64,000 nucleotides of DNA from Gammaproteobacteria bacterium (GTDB taxonomy: Bacteria; Pseudomonadota; Gammaproteobacteria; Nevskiales; Nevskiaceae). A model generated the notes under the pieces. It worked only from the letters and a program-made list of their open reading frames with translations, had not been told where the DNA came from and searched no databases. The stretch spans positions 20,124 to 84,123 of the forward strand of contig JACPFV010000023.1 of the NCBI GenBank assembly GCA_016182805.1, given 5' to 3'. Positions 53,206 through 61,993 of this stretch are shown here, piece after piece (within the stretch, counting starts at the first letter, position 1; each line of letters begins with the position of its first letter). The translations under genes and the position numbers were made by a program.

Positions 53206-54378
53206 TTACGCGGCGCGTCTCGATATCAGATCTTCGACGAGCCTGATTTCGGTGCTGCGGAGTCTTGGTTCCTGGCGCAACCGGTCGCGAATCTTGGCGC
53301 CAAAGGTGCGGGACATGATCCATAGCTCGTCGACAGGTCGATCGACGAGTTCCGATCGATTTTCGATGGGGACGGGAAAGCCCGGAAACCGTTTACCGTG
53401 CTGATCCGGGTCGTCGTCGAAGAAACGAATATTCGATGCATGGTGCGGCAGCAGGCCTATTGCCCGATTCGGGCAGTAGATTCCGATGCGGCGGCCATTC
53501 TCGGCCGCAGAGCGCAATAGCTCCGAGACTCGCTTGCGCTGCTCGGTTACGCGGGTGCCGAAGTTGCGCATTTCGGAAAGTTCGCTTGCGTCGGGCGCAG
53601 ATGCGCCTGAAGTTGGGGCCAGCGCTGCACTGCAATACAGCACTCCTCCGTGTCCGGCACGCTCGATCCCCAACGGCGTGAACCCGTTCGCGGAAAGCGA
53701 GCGAGCAAGACTTCCGGCGGTGAAGTAGTGAAAGTGCTCGTGCAGCAGAATCGACGGGTCGCCTGCCGCAATACACTCGCAGCAGTCCGGAATGGCAACG
53801 ATCAGCCGTCCATTCGTGGAAAGCTGGCGCGACGCGGCCGACAGGAAGTCGGCGAGGTCGGCGATGTGCTCGAGGACGGCATACGCGAGAATGGCATCGA
53901 ACGTCCCAGTGACGGCGGGACTTGGAAAGCTGTCGGAGATGACTTGGACGCCATGGTGGTGCCAATGCGGTTCATTCGACCGGCCAGGCTCCAGCGCCGT
54001 GACGTTCCAACCGGCATCGATCAGCCGTCGGGTCAGATAGCCGCGTCCCGCGCCGATCTCGAGGCATCGGGCGGATGGGGGAAGTTGCGAGCCCACGAAT
54101 CGAAGGAAGTCATCCGCATAGGCTCGTCCCATTGGCGTATCGTCCATCGCCGTGCCCAGGAGCGAACCGGATCTGTAGGCGAAATCCAGCAGTCGTTGCA
54201 ACTCCGGTCGGGATGGCTGATGGAGGTGGCCGAGAGTTTCGTCCAGTTGCAGGTGCAGCGGGTACCAGTTCGGGAGGCCGGCCGGATTGTCGGGTCCATC
54301 CAGCATTCGCACCAGGAAAGGGAATTCGGGAATCGACAGGATGTCCACGACGCGTGCATTGGGGACCTTTGGGCTCAT
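53206..54378 (-). CDS. Class I SAM-dependent methyltransferase with C-methyltransferase-like C-terminal domain
   Basis: ARCLEIGAGRGYLTRRLIDAGWNVTALEP; C-terminal RIGIYCPNRAIGLLPH...IRFFDDDPDQHGKRFPGFPVPIE. Confidence 0.8.
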   Translation of the reverse strand: MSPKVPNARVVDILSIPEFPFLVRMLDGPDNPAGLPNWYPLHLQLDETLGHLHQPSRPELQRLLDFAYRSGSLLGTAMDDTPMGRAYADDFLRFVGSQLPPSARCLEIGAGRGYLTRRLIDAGWNVTALEPGRSNEPHWHHHGVQVISDSFPSPAVTGTFDAILAYAVLEHIADLADFLSAASRQLSTNGRLIVAIPDCCECIAAGDPSILLHEHFHYFTAGSLARSLSANGFTPLGIERAGHGGVLYCSAALAPTSGASAPDASELSEMRNFGTRVTEQRKRVSELLRSAAENGRRIGIYCPNRAIGLLPHHASNIRFFDDDPDQHGKRFPGFPVPIENRSELVDRPVDELWIMSRTFGAKIRDRLRQEPRLRSTEIRLVEDLISRRAA

Positions 54379-55256
54379 GGCGAGAAGTCCTCCTCTGCAA
54401 TATTGGCGATCGTTTCCATCAAGTTGAAGGTTGCCGTCCAACCCAGGATCTTGCGCGCTGCGGTCACGTCATATCGCGCAACGTGGCCTTCGTTTGGATC
54501 GGGTTGCCCCGTCATCACGATCCGGCCTCGGCCAAAATACCCAATGACGGCCTCGGCCAACTCGCGCATGGTGGTGTGACGACCGGAACATGCATTGAAG
54601 ATGCCGCATGCGCTCTGCGTCGCCGCGGATACGAACAAGCGGCCAAGATCTCGGGCATCGACGAAATCCTGTTCCCGGTTTCCGCTTCCGTACAGCGTGA
54701 TGTCGCCACCCTCCCTGGCCCGTGCGACAAAGTGCGCCATGACCGTGCTTTTCCGCAGGCCTCTTCCAATCGGGCTCGAAAGGCGGAATGCGCTGGCGCG
54801 ATCGAGGGCCAGCATGGCCGCTTCCCCGGCCGCCTTTGCCGCGAAATACGGCGACAGGCTTTGTGCAAGCGGCGCCGACTCGTGCTTCGGTATCGCGTCG
54901 TCGCGCCGATAAAGCCCGCAGCTCGACGCATAGTAAACGGGGCAGTCCCAGGCTCGCGCCGCGGCGCACACGGCCGCGTCCATTCGGCGGATTGCCAGGG
55001 CAGCCTCCTGCGTGTCGGGATGGAGCGTGCCGTGAGGTACGGCCGCCGCAAGATGAACGATGACATCGGGTCGTGCTCGCAGCGCAACGGTCAAATCCCG
55101 ATCGCGCGCAAGATCGAAGCTGACGGAATCGGGAATCGTTGGCTGAACGTGGCGATGTACCCGCCATACCCGCCACCCGTTCCGCTCGAATTCGGATGCG
55201 ACTTCTCGGCCGACGAGTCCGCTCGCGCCGGTAATCAGAGCGCTACTGCCCGTCAT
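54375..55256 (-). CDS. NAD(P)-dependent epimerase/dehydratase (extended SDR)
   Basis: ALITGASGLVGREVASEFERNGWRVWRVHR; VHLAAAVPHGTL; YFAAKAAGE; ATGA overlap with the next gene. Confidence 0.85.
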   Translation of the reverse strand: MTGSSALITGASGLVGREVASEFERNGWRVWRVHRHVQPTIPDSVSFDLARDRDLTVALRARPDVIVHLAAAVPHGTLHPDTQEAALAIRRMDAAVCAAARAWDCPVYYASSCGLYRRDDAIPKHESAPLAQSLSPYFAAKAAGEAAMLALDRASAFRLSSPIGRGLRKSTVMAHFVARAREGGDITLYGSGNREQDFVDARDLGRLFVSAATQSACGIFNACSGRHTTMRELAEAVIGYFGRGRIVMTGQPDPNEGHVARYDVTAARKILGWTATFNLMETIANIAEEDFSP

Positions 55257-56392
55257 CTGTGTGGAGCGTTCCACGCCTGCACCCGGTTCGGTACCAGCTC
55301 CGTTTCCGTAAGACTGCGCAGAATGGTTGCCGATCGAAACGGAAATCCTTCGGCAATCGGCTCGTTGCAGAGATGCTTGCGGATCAGGAGGTCGGGCTCG
55401 TTGTAGCCGACCATCGCTCGCAAGGAGGTCGTGCCCGAGAAGCGCGGGTTGATTTCGAATACGCGCACCCTGCCGTTGACGAGCCGGCATTGGATGTTGA
55501 TCGGCCCTTGCGGATGGAAGATGTCGGCAATCGCTCGGCACTGGGTCGCGACTTCGGGGTAGGGGCCGATTTCCCCATGGCTGACGCCGGAACTGATGGC
55601 AAGCAGCGGGCCGAGGTCGGTTCGACCGGTTCGATTGGGGACCTTCTGCTTGACGTTCAGCAGGCTGCCGAGATCCCGGCGTACCGCGATGGAATTTAGA
55701 TACTGGCCATTCATATCGTAGAGAATGCCGACCGAGTATTCATCGGACGGTGTTCCGACGTACTCCTGGACCATGAAGCTGCGTCCCGCCGACCCGAGAT
55801 GAAGGTAGGAGGCCAGCGAGTACAGTTCGCCCGGATCCTGGGCGATGAAGCAGTCGACGGAGCCGCCGCTCTGGCGCGCTGGCTTGACGACCACGGGAAA
55901 CCAGTCGATGGCGTCGAGGTCGGATGGATCGTCGACCGCGACCTGCCGCGGCGTCGGGAACCCGGCGTCTTCGATCGCTTTCATGCAGGCCGCCTTGTCG
56001 AAGCACTGCGCAATCATTTGCGGCCGGTTGACTGGCAGAAATATGCCCGCTGCGGCAAAGCGTTCTCGGTGCTGGGCTACCACCTTCAGTTCGGGTTCGC
56101 AGCCGATAAAGGCGGCGCGCAGGTCGAAGTCGCGGCATACGGCGATGACAGCGTCGACGTACTCCGGGCTATCCGCGCGCGGAAGCGTCACGGCGGCATC
56201 CACCTTGGCGAACTGCGGGCATTCGGACCGCACATCCGCGCCTACGATGCGGTACCGCCCAGCGGGTACCAGCCGCAGCGCCTTGAGTATCTGATCGCCG
56301 TAGCCGATCCCGCCAATAGCGGTCACGAGGACGCCGATCCGCGGGTCAGTCGCAGATTTCCCCATATGGAGCCTCGCTTGAGCGGCGTGCAA
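55253..56392 (-). CDS. ATP-grasp domain protein (CarB/PylC-like)
   Basis: GVLVTAIGGIGYGDQILKALRL; FPVVVKPARQSGGSVDCFIAQ; RVRVFEINPRFSGTTSLRAMVGYNEPDLLIR. Confidence 0.85.
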   Translation of the reverse strand: MHAAQARLHMGKSATDPRIGVLVTAIGGIGYGDQILKALRLVPAGRYRIVGADVRSECPQFAKVDAAVTLPRADSPEYVDAVIAVCRDFDLRAAFIGCEPELKVVAQHRERFAAAGIFLPVNRPQMIAQCFDKAACMKAIEDAGFPTPRQVAVDDPSDLDAIDWFPVVVKPARQSGGSVDCFIAQDPGELYSLASYLHLGSAGRSFMVQEYVGTPSDEYSVGILYDMNGQYLNSIAVRRDLGSLLNVKQKVPNRTGRTDLGPLLAISSGVSHGEIGPYPEVATQCRAIADIFHPQGPINIQCRLVNGRVRVFEINPRFSGTTSLRAMVGYNEPDLLIRKHLCNEPIAEGFPFRSATILRSLTETELVPNRVQAWNAPHR

Positions 56393-57044
56393 GAGTGTTC
56401 AATACCGTCGGATGCAGGTCGCCGAAGCGTGCGACCAGTTCCGAGGTGGTGTCGAGAATCGAGTATCGGAGAATGCGCGCGCGGCCCGCCGCCGCGTCAT
56501 ACAGGCATACGGAACCCCAGGCGCCGTGGTCGCGCGGAAGTCCGCTGCTGCCGATGTTCACGAAGAGAGTGCCGCCAAACGATCTCAGGAACGGTCGATG
56601 CGTATTCCCCATGAATACGGCTTCTGCCGCGGCATCCGCGAACCGGGCAAGGTCCGTGTCCGGGTACACATAGTCGAATGTCGGGTCGACCGGGCTTCCG
56701 TGCACCAGCAGAAGTCGCTGCGTGCCGACCTCGATCCGGCGGAGACGAGGCCACGATGCGATCCATGCGAGCCAATCGTCGGTCAGGAGGTTGAAGGTGT
56801 CCCTGAGACGGTACACGGCATCGCGCTCTGGCGGAATGTCGCCGGAAAGCAGCATCGCTTCATGATTTCCCATCAGGCAGGGAATCCGCTCCTCGCGCAG
56901 CCGGTGAAGGACCGCAACGCTGGGAAAATAACCTACGGCATCGCCCAGGAAGTAAACGTCGCTGGCCCCTTTGGAACGCAACAGTGCCAGCCCGCGGTCG
57001 AATGCGGCCACATTTCCATGTGCATCCGAAAGAAGGCCGAGCAC
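56346..57044 (-). CDS. Metallophosphoesterase family protein
   Basis: LLSDAHGNVAAFDRGL, YFLGDAVGYFP, LMGNHEAML, LLVHGSPVD, FMGNTHRPF metal-ligand motifs. Confidence 0.9.
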   Translation of the reverse strand: MLGLLSDAHGNVAAFDRGLALLRSKGASDVYFLGDAVGYFPSVAVLHRLREERIPCLMGNHEAMLLSGDIPPERDAVYRLRDTFNLLTDDWLAWIASWPRLRRIEVGTQRLLLVHGSPVDPTFDYVYPDTDLARFADAAAEAVFMGNTHRPFLRSFGGTLFVNIGSSGLPRDHGAWGSVCLYDAAAGRARILRYSILDTTSELVARFGDLHPTVLNTLARRSSEAPYGEICD

Positions 57045-57047
57045 CGG

Positions 57048-57515
57048 CTACAGCGTCCGGATCAGGCGGGCAGGAACACCCGCAAAGACGCAACGAGGGG
57101 GAACGTTCCTCGTCACGACGGCACCCGCTCCGATAATGGCTTCCTCACCGATGGTGATGCCGGGCAGGATCGTCGCATTGCTTCCGATAGACGCGCGGCG
57201 TTTCACGACGGTTTCCACCAATTCCCAATCGCTGCCCCCTTTCAATCGTCCATCGGCAGTCGTGGCATAAGGAAGCGCATCGTTGGTGAACATGACGCCA
57301 TGGCCGATAAAGACCTCGTCTTCGATGGTGACGCCCTGGCAGATGAAGCTGTGCGACGAAATCTTGCAGCGACAACCGATGCGCGTCTTCGATTGTATTT
57401 CGACAAACGGCCCGATGCGGGTGTCGTCCCCGATCGTCGATCCATAGATATTGACCAACGTGGGATGCAGAATCTGCACGCCGCGGCCCAATTGCACATC
57501 GTCGTTAACCGGCAT
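57048..57515 (-). CDS. Left-handed beta-helix acyltransferase (WbpD-like sugar N-acetyltransferase)
   Basis: Hexapeptide repeats (IGDDTRIGPFVEIQSKTRIGCRCKISSHSFICQGVTIEDEVFIGHGVMFTND...IGEEAIIGAGAVVTRNVPPRCVFAGVPARLIR). Confidence 0.88.
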   Translation of the reverse strand: MPVNDDVQLGRGVQILHPTLVNIYGSTIGDDTRIGPFVEIQSKTRIGCRCKISSHSFICQGVTIEDEVFIGHGVMFTNDALPYATTADGRLKGGSDWELVETVVKRRASIGSNATILPGITIGEEAIIGAGAVVTRNVPPRCVFAGVPARLIRTL

Positions 57516-57531
57516 CCTCAAGGCCTCCCAA

Positions 57532-58563
57532 TCACCGCGACCCAACCCAGTTGACCGGCCGCTCTTGCGCAAGCAAGGTCGTCAACGGGACGTCCAGCGA
57601 ACGATACCAATTGAGGAGGCGGCGCATTCCTTCCTCGATCCCGACTTGTGCCTGAAAGCCCACCAAGGTCCTGGCCTTCGATACGTCCGCCAGCAGCCGA
57701 CGCACGTCGCCCGGGCGATCCGGACCATGCTCGATCGATAGATCGCCACTCCCAACGACTGCTGCAACCGCATTCGCAAGATCGTTGATGGAGATTTCCC
57801 GACCAGAACCGAGATTGATCGTTTCTCCTAGGGTGTGCGGCGATGTGGCGCAGGCAATGATTCCCGCGGCTGTATCCGCAACGAAGGTGAAATCCCGGGT
57901 CTGCCGGCCGTCGCCATGGACAAGAAGCGGGCTCCCGCACAGCGCGCGGAGCAGAAACTTTGGAATCACTTCTCCGGAATCGCACTCGTGATGCGATCGC
58001 GGACCAAAGGCATTGAACGGGCGAACGACCGTAGTCGGATATCGGTAGGTCCGCCAGTACGCGTCGGTATATCGCTCACCCGCGAGCTTGGCGGCGCCAT
58101 ACACCGTCATCGGCCATAAGGGATGTTGTTCGGACATGGGCGCCGTCTGTGCGGTGCCGTAGACCTCTGAACTCGAAACATAGACGAATCGACCTACTTC
58201 ATTCCCGCGGGCCAGCTCAAGAAGGCGCAGCGTTGCGGTTGCATTGACGTCATGATTCTCGATCGGCGCGTGAATGGAATGCCGCACGCCGAGGCAGGCG
58301 AGATGGAGAACAAGGTCGCGCGATCGGAGCAGTTCGGACATTCGGTCCACGTCCCGGATATCCGCCTGGTGAAATGAAAATGCGGAGCCCCGCAGGTCGG
58401 CAAGGTTGTCCATCTTGCCGTTCACCAGATTGTCGATGGCGGTGACGTTGGCGCCGGCCGAAACGAGCTGGCGGCACACTTCGTTGCCGATGAATCCGGC
58501 ACCGCCGGTTACCACGACATTCAGTCCGCGAAGTGAGGCGCCAGTGGCTGACGTAATGCGCAT
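57532..58563 (-). CDS. NAD-dependent epimerase/dehydratase (nucleotide-sugar type)
   Basis: VVVTGGAGFIGNEVCRQLVSAGANVTAIDNL; YVSSSEVYG; YGAAKLAGE; RPFNAFGPR. Confidence 0.9.
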   Translation of the reverse strand: MRITSATGASLRGLNVVVTGGAGFIGNEVCRQLVSAGANVTAIDNLVNGKMDNLADLRGSAFSFHQADIRDVDRMSELLRSRDLVLHLACLGVRHSIHAPIENHDVNATATLRLLELARGNEVGRFVYVSSSEVYGTAQTAPMSEQHPLWPMTVYGAAKLAGERYTDAYWRTYRYPTTVVRPFNAFGPRSHHECDSGEVIPKFLLRALCGSPLLVHGDGRQTRDFTFVADTAAGIIACATSPHTLGETINLGSGREISINDLANAVAAVVGSGDLSIEHGPDRPGDVRRLLADVSKARTLVGFQAQVGIEEGMRRLLNWYRSLDVPLTTLLAQERPVNWVGSR

Positions 58564-58579
58564 GAAGGACTTTGGTGTC

Positions 58580-59731
58580 TTAAGCGGCGATCCGGAGCGC
58601 GTCGCGGAGGCAGTCGGCGATGCGCCCCACGTGCGCTTGGGTCATTTCCGGGTACATCGGCAACGAGAGTTCGCTTTCGGCGTGCCGCTCGGCCACGGGG
58701 AAAGTCCCTCGGGAGTAGCCAAGGTCCGCGAAACAAGGTTGCATGTGTACGGGCACCGGATAGTGCAATCCGGTTGCGATTCCGTGAGCCGACAGGTGCG
58801 CGGCGATCGACGTGCGTAGCGGCGACGGAACGCGGACTCCATAGATATGCCATACGTGGTGCCGTTCGCGAAGCTCCTGCGGCAAGGCGATCATGGGCAA
58901 GCCGGCGAGGGCCTCCGAGTACCACCTGGCGACCGCGCGGCGACGTTCCGTCCAGGCCTCGATGAAACGCATCTTGACTCCGAGGACGGCGCCCTGAACG
59001 CCATCCATGCGGTAATTGAATCCCTTGACCGCATGGTGATACTTCCGGTCCTGTCCCCAATCGCGAAGCATCCGCAACCGTGATGCGATGGCGTCGTCCT
59101 GGGTCGCGACGAGACCTCCTTCGCCATAAGCGCCAAGGTTCTTGCCCGGATAGAAGCTGAAGCAGGAAATATCTCCCATGGTGCCGACAGGTTGACCTTG
59201 GTACATGGCGCCGTGTGCCTGCGCCGCGTCCTCGATGACGGACAAGCCATGCTTGCGGGCAATCGCCAGAATCGGCGCCATGTCGGCGCACTGACCGTAC
59301 AGATGGACCGGGACGATCGCCCGGGTTCGCGGCGATATTGCGGAGGCCACCTGGTCGGGATCAAGGGTGGCACAGTCGGGCTTGATGTCGACCAGCACCG
59401 GCTTCGCGCCGGCAAGATCGACGGCGGAGGCCGTGGCGATGAACGTCATGGCCGTCGTGATGACTTCGTCGCCCGGGCCGATGTCGAGCGCCTTCAGCGC
59501 CATATGCAAGGCGGCCGTTCCCGAGCTGCACGCAACCGCGTGGCGCATGCCGTAAGTCCTGCAGAACGACGCCTCGAAGTCGGCGACCGCCGGCCCCAAC
59601 GTGAACTGCCCGCTGTCGAGGACGGCGATGACCGCAGCGTCGATGTCGGCCTTGATCGCCCGATATTGCGCTCCAAGGTCGACCAGGGGGATTGTCGCGT
59701 TACCAGGATTCGACACGCAGTACTCTCCCAT
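58580..59731 (-). CDS. DegT/DnrJ/EryC1/StrS family aminotransferase (WbpE-like)
   Basis: PLVDLGAQYRAIKADIDAAVIAVLDSGQFTLGPAV; VIEDAAQAHGA; CFSFYPGKNLGAYGEGG. Confidence 0.92.
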   Translation of the reverse strand: MGEYCVSNPGNATIPLVDLGAQYRAIKADIDAAVIAVLDSGQFTLGPAVADFEASFCRTYGMRHAVACSSGTAALHMALKALDIGPGDEVITTAMTFIATASAVDLAGAKPVLVDIKPDCATLDPDQVASAISPRTRAIVPVHLYGQCADMAPILAIARKHGLSVIEDAAQAHGAMYQGQPVGTMGDISCFSFYPGKNLGAYGEGGLVATQDDAIASRLRMLRDWGQDRKYHHAVKGFNYRMDGVQGAVLGVKMRFIEAWTERRRAVARWYSEALAGLPMIALPQELRERHHVWHIYGVRVPSPLRTSIAAHLSAHGIATGLHYPVPVHMQPCFADLGYSRGTFPVAERHAESELSLPMYPEMTQAHVGRIADCLRDALRIAA

Positions 59732-60728
59732 TTTCGCGGGCCGACCGATCGGCCAGCTCCAACATGCGAACGATTTTCAGGCCGACTTCCCCGCTCGTCA
59801 GTGGCGGAGTGTTTTCCGTGAAGCAGGTATTGGCGTGCTGCGCCATGACCGCAAGCGCTTCCTGCGACGGAATCTGCGGCGCCCGCATATCGCCGACGCG
59901 GTACTCCACCTTGAGCTGATACTCGCGCGCAGGATCCGGAGCCAGCTCGACCCCTTTGTCGTATATGCGTAGCTTCTCGCTGGGGTCGAGATCGTCGTAG
60001 ACGATCATCGATTTCTTTCCGCCGATGAGCACGCGCCGGATCTTCACGGGCGCGAGCCAGCTTGCATGAATATGGGCAATCGTATTGCCGGGATAAAAGA
60101 CCGTAACGTACGCGATGGCCGGCACGCCGATGCCAAGAGAATCGACCGAAATTGCGCTGATGGCGTCGGGCTTGGTGGGAACGAGCCGCATGAGGATGGA
60201 AAGGTCGTGCACCACGAGATCCCAGATCACGCTGGCGTCGCGCTGGTAGAGGCCGAGGTTGATGCGTGTCGAATCGTAGTAGAGGACCTTGCCCAGGTCG
60301 CCGTTGTCCACGATCGATCGGATCTTCTGGACGGCGCCCGTGTATACGAAGGTGTGATCGACCAGGATCTGGCGATTCATCTTGGCCGCAAGATCGACCA
60401 AGCGGGCGGCCTCTTCGGCCGAGGCGCACAAGGGCTTCTCGACCACGACGTGCTTGCCGGCAAGCAGGGCGGCCTTCGCAAGCTCGAAGTGCGTGGAAAT
60501 CGGCGTCGCGATTGCCACGACGTCGATCGCGGGGTCGCCGATGATGGCCGCCGTGTCCTCGTGCGTGGCAATGGAGGGGTAGAGCGACGCGGCCTTTGCG
60601 AGATTTGAGGTCAGCCGGTCGGCGACCGCGATCACCTTGGAGCCGCTTGCCTGATTGAACGCCCTGACCAGATTGGGGCCCCAATAGCCATAACCGATTA
60701 CGCCGTACTTGAGCGTGGAGTTCGTCAT
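59700..60728 (-). CDS. Gfo/Idh/MocA family oxidoreductase (WbpB-like)
   Basis: KYGVIGYGYWGPNLVRAFNQ; GKHVVVEKPLCASAEEA. Confidence 0.9.
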   Translation of the reverse strand: MTNSTLKYGVIGYGYWGPNLVRAFNQASGSKVIAVADRLTSNLAKAASLYPSIATHEDTAAIIGDPAIDVVAIATPISTHFELAKAALLAGKHVVVEKPLCASAEEAARLVDLAAKMNRQILVDHTFVYTGAVQKIRSIVDNGDLGKVLYYDSTRINLGLYQRDASVIWDLVVHDLSILMRLVPTKPDAISAISVDSLGIGVPAIAYVTVFYPGNTIAHIHASWLAPVKIRRVLIGGKKSMIVYDDLDPSEKLRIYDKGVELAPDPAREYQLKVEYRVGDMRAPQIPSQEALAVMAQHANTCFTENTPPLTSGEVGLKIVRMLELADRSARENGRVLRVESW

Positions 60729-61897
60729 CGTGCGTCCGGTTCTTCGATGGTCAGGACTTCTTGCAGCGCGGATACGACGCGATCCACGTCGTTCTCGGTC
60801 ATGGCTGGAAACAGCGGCAGGATCATGCCGTGGCACCGTGCCCGTTCGGAAGTTTGAAGGTTGTGCCGAGCGTGATGGCGGGAGTATGCCGGCTCCAGAT
60901 GCGCGCACATCACGCCTCTTCGCGTGGCGATACCGCGGGCCAGCAAATGGCTCATTGCCGCATGCTGGTCAATGTGCTCTGGAAGCAGTACATGGAAGCT
61001 CTGCCAGTTCGTCCGTGTATCGCGTCGGTCCGACGGCACGCCGAGGCCCCGTATGCCGGCAAGGCGGTTTTGATAGAGCGCCGCCAGTCCGCGACGCCGT
61101 TGAAGCATGAGGGGAAGGCGTTTCAATTGTTCGCGGCCAATCGCGGCCTGGATGTCCGTCATCCGATAATTGAAGCCGATTTCGTCGTAGCTTTCGAAAA
61201 TCACCGACCCGGCCATATGCCGCTGCCGATCGGTGAGCGACATTCCGTGCTGGCGGAGTGCCCGCAGGCGCGTCGCGAATGCAGGATCGTTCGTCGTGAT
61301 CATCCCGCCATCGCCGGTCGTCAGCAGCTTCCGCGGGTGAAACGAAAAGCACGCGGCGATTCCGAACGGCTGTCCGATCGTGCGCCAGATGCCGGCCGTG
61401 TTCACTTCGCTGCCGATCGCGCAGGCCGCGTCTTCCACGAGATGCAGCCCATGACGTGCGGCGATGTCCGCAATGGCGGCAATCCGGCAGGGCATTCCGA
61501 GTTGGTGAACGGCCAAGATGGCCTGCGTGCGCGGGGTGATCGCCGCTTCCAGCAGGTCTGGATCCAGATTGAGATCGTCCAGACGGATGTCGACGAAAAC
61601 CGGCGTTGCCCCGGTATACGCAATGGCATTGGCAGTCGCGATGAACGAATGACTGGCCGTGACCACTTCGTCCCCCGGGCCGATGCCGAGGGCATGGAGC
61701 ACCAGGTGCAGGGCGGCCGTGCAACTGCTGACGGCAACGGCGGAGGTCGAGCCGCAGGCAAGGGCGAACTCCGACTCGAATGCGGAGACTTCCGGCCCTT
61801 GCGTGACCCAACCCGAGCGGATCACGCGGGCGACCGCCTCGATTTCCGGCTCGCCCATGTCCGGGGCGGCGATCGGGATGGATGATGGTGAACTCAT
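60725..61897 (-). CDS. DegT/DnrJ/EryC1/StrS family aminotransferase (second)
   Basis: VEDAACAIGSEVNTAGIWRTIGQPFGIAACFSFHPRKLLTTGDGGMI; start MSSPSSIPIAAPDMGEPEIEAVARVIRSGWVTQGPEV. Confidence 0.9.
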   Translation of the reverse strand: MSSPSSIPIAAPDMGEPEIEAVARVIRSGWVTQGPEVSAFESEFALACGSTSAVAVSSCTAALHLVLHALGIGPGDEVVTASHSFIATANAIAYTGATPVFVDIRLDDLNLDPDLLEAAITPRTQAILAVHQLGMPCRIAAIADIAARHGLHLVEDAACAIGSEVNTAGIWRTIGQPFGIAACFSFHPRKLLTTGDGGMITTNDPAFATRLRALRQHGMSLTDRQRHMAGSVIFESYDEIGFNYRMTDIQAAIGREQLKRLPLMLQRRRGLAALYQNRLAGIRGLGVPSDRRDTRTNWQSFHVLLPEHIDQHAAMSHLLARGIATRRGVMCAHLEPAYSRHHARHNLQTSERARCHGMILPLFPAMTENDVDRVVSALQEVLTIEEPDAR

Positions 61898-61993
61898 GCA
61901 GGCGCTCGCTTCACGTAGTCGCAAGCGGAGTGCTGGCGAACGAAACTGCGGAGCGGAGCACAGGATTCCTTCGGCAAGATCGAAAGCGGTGGG

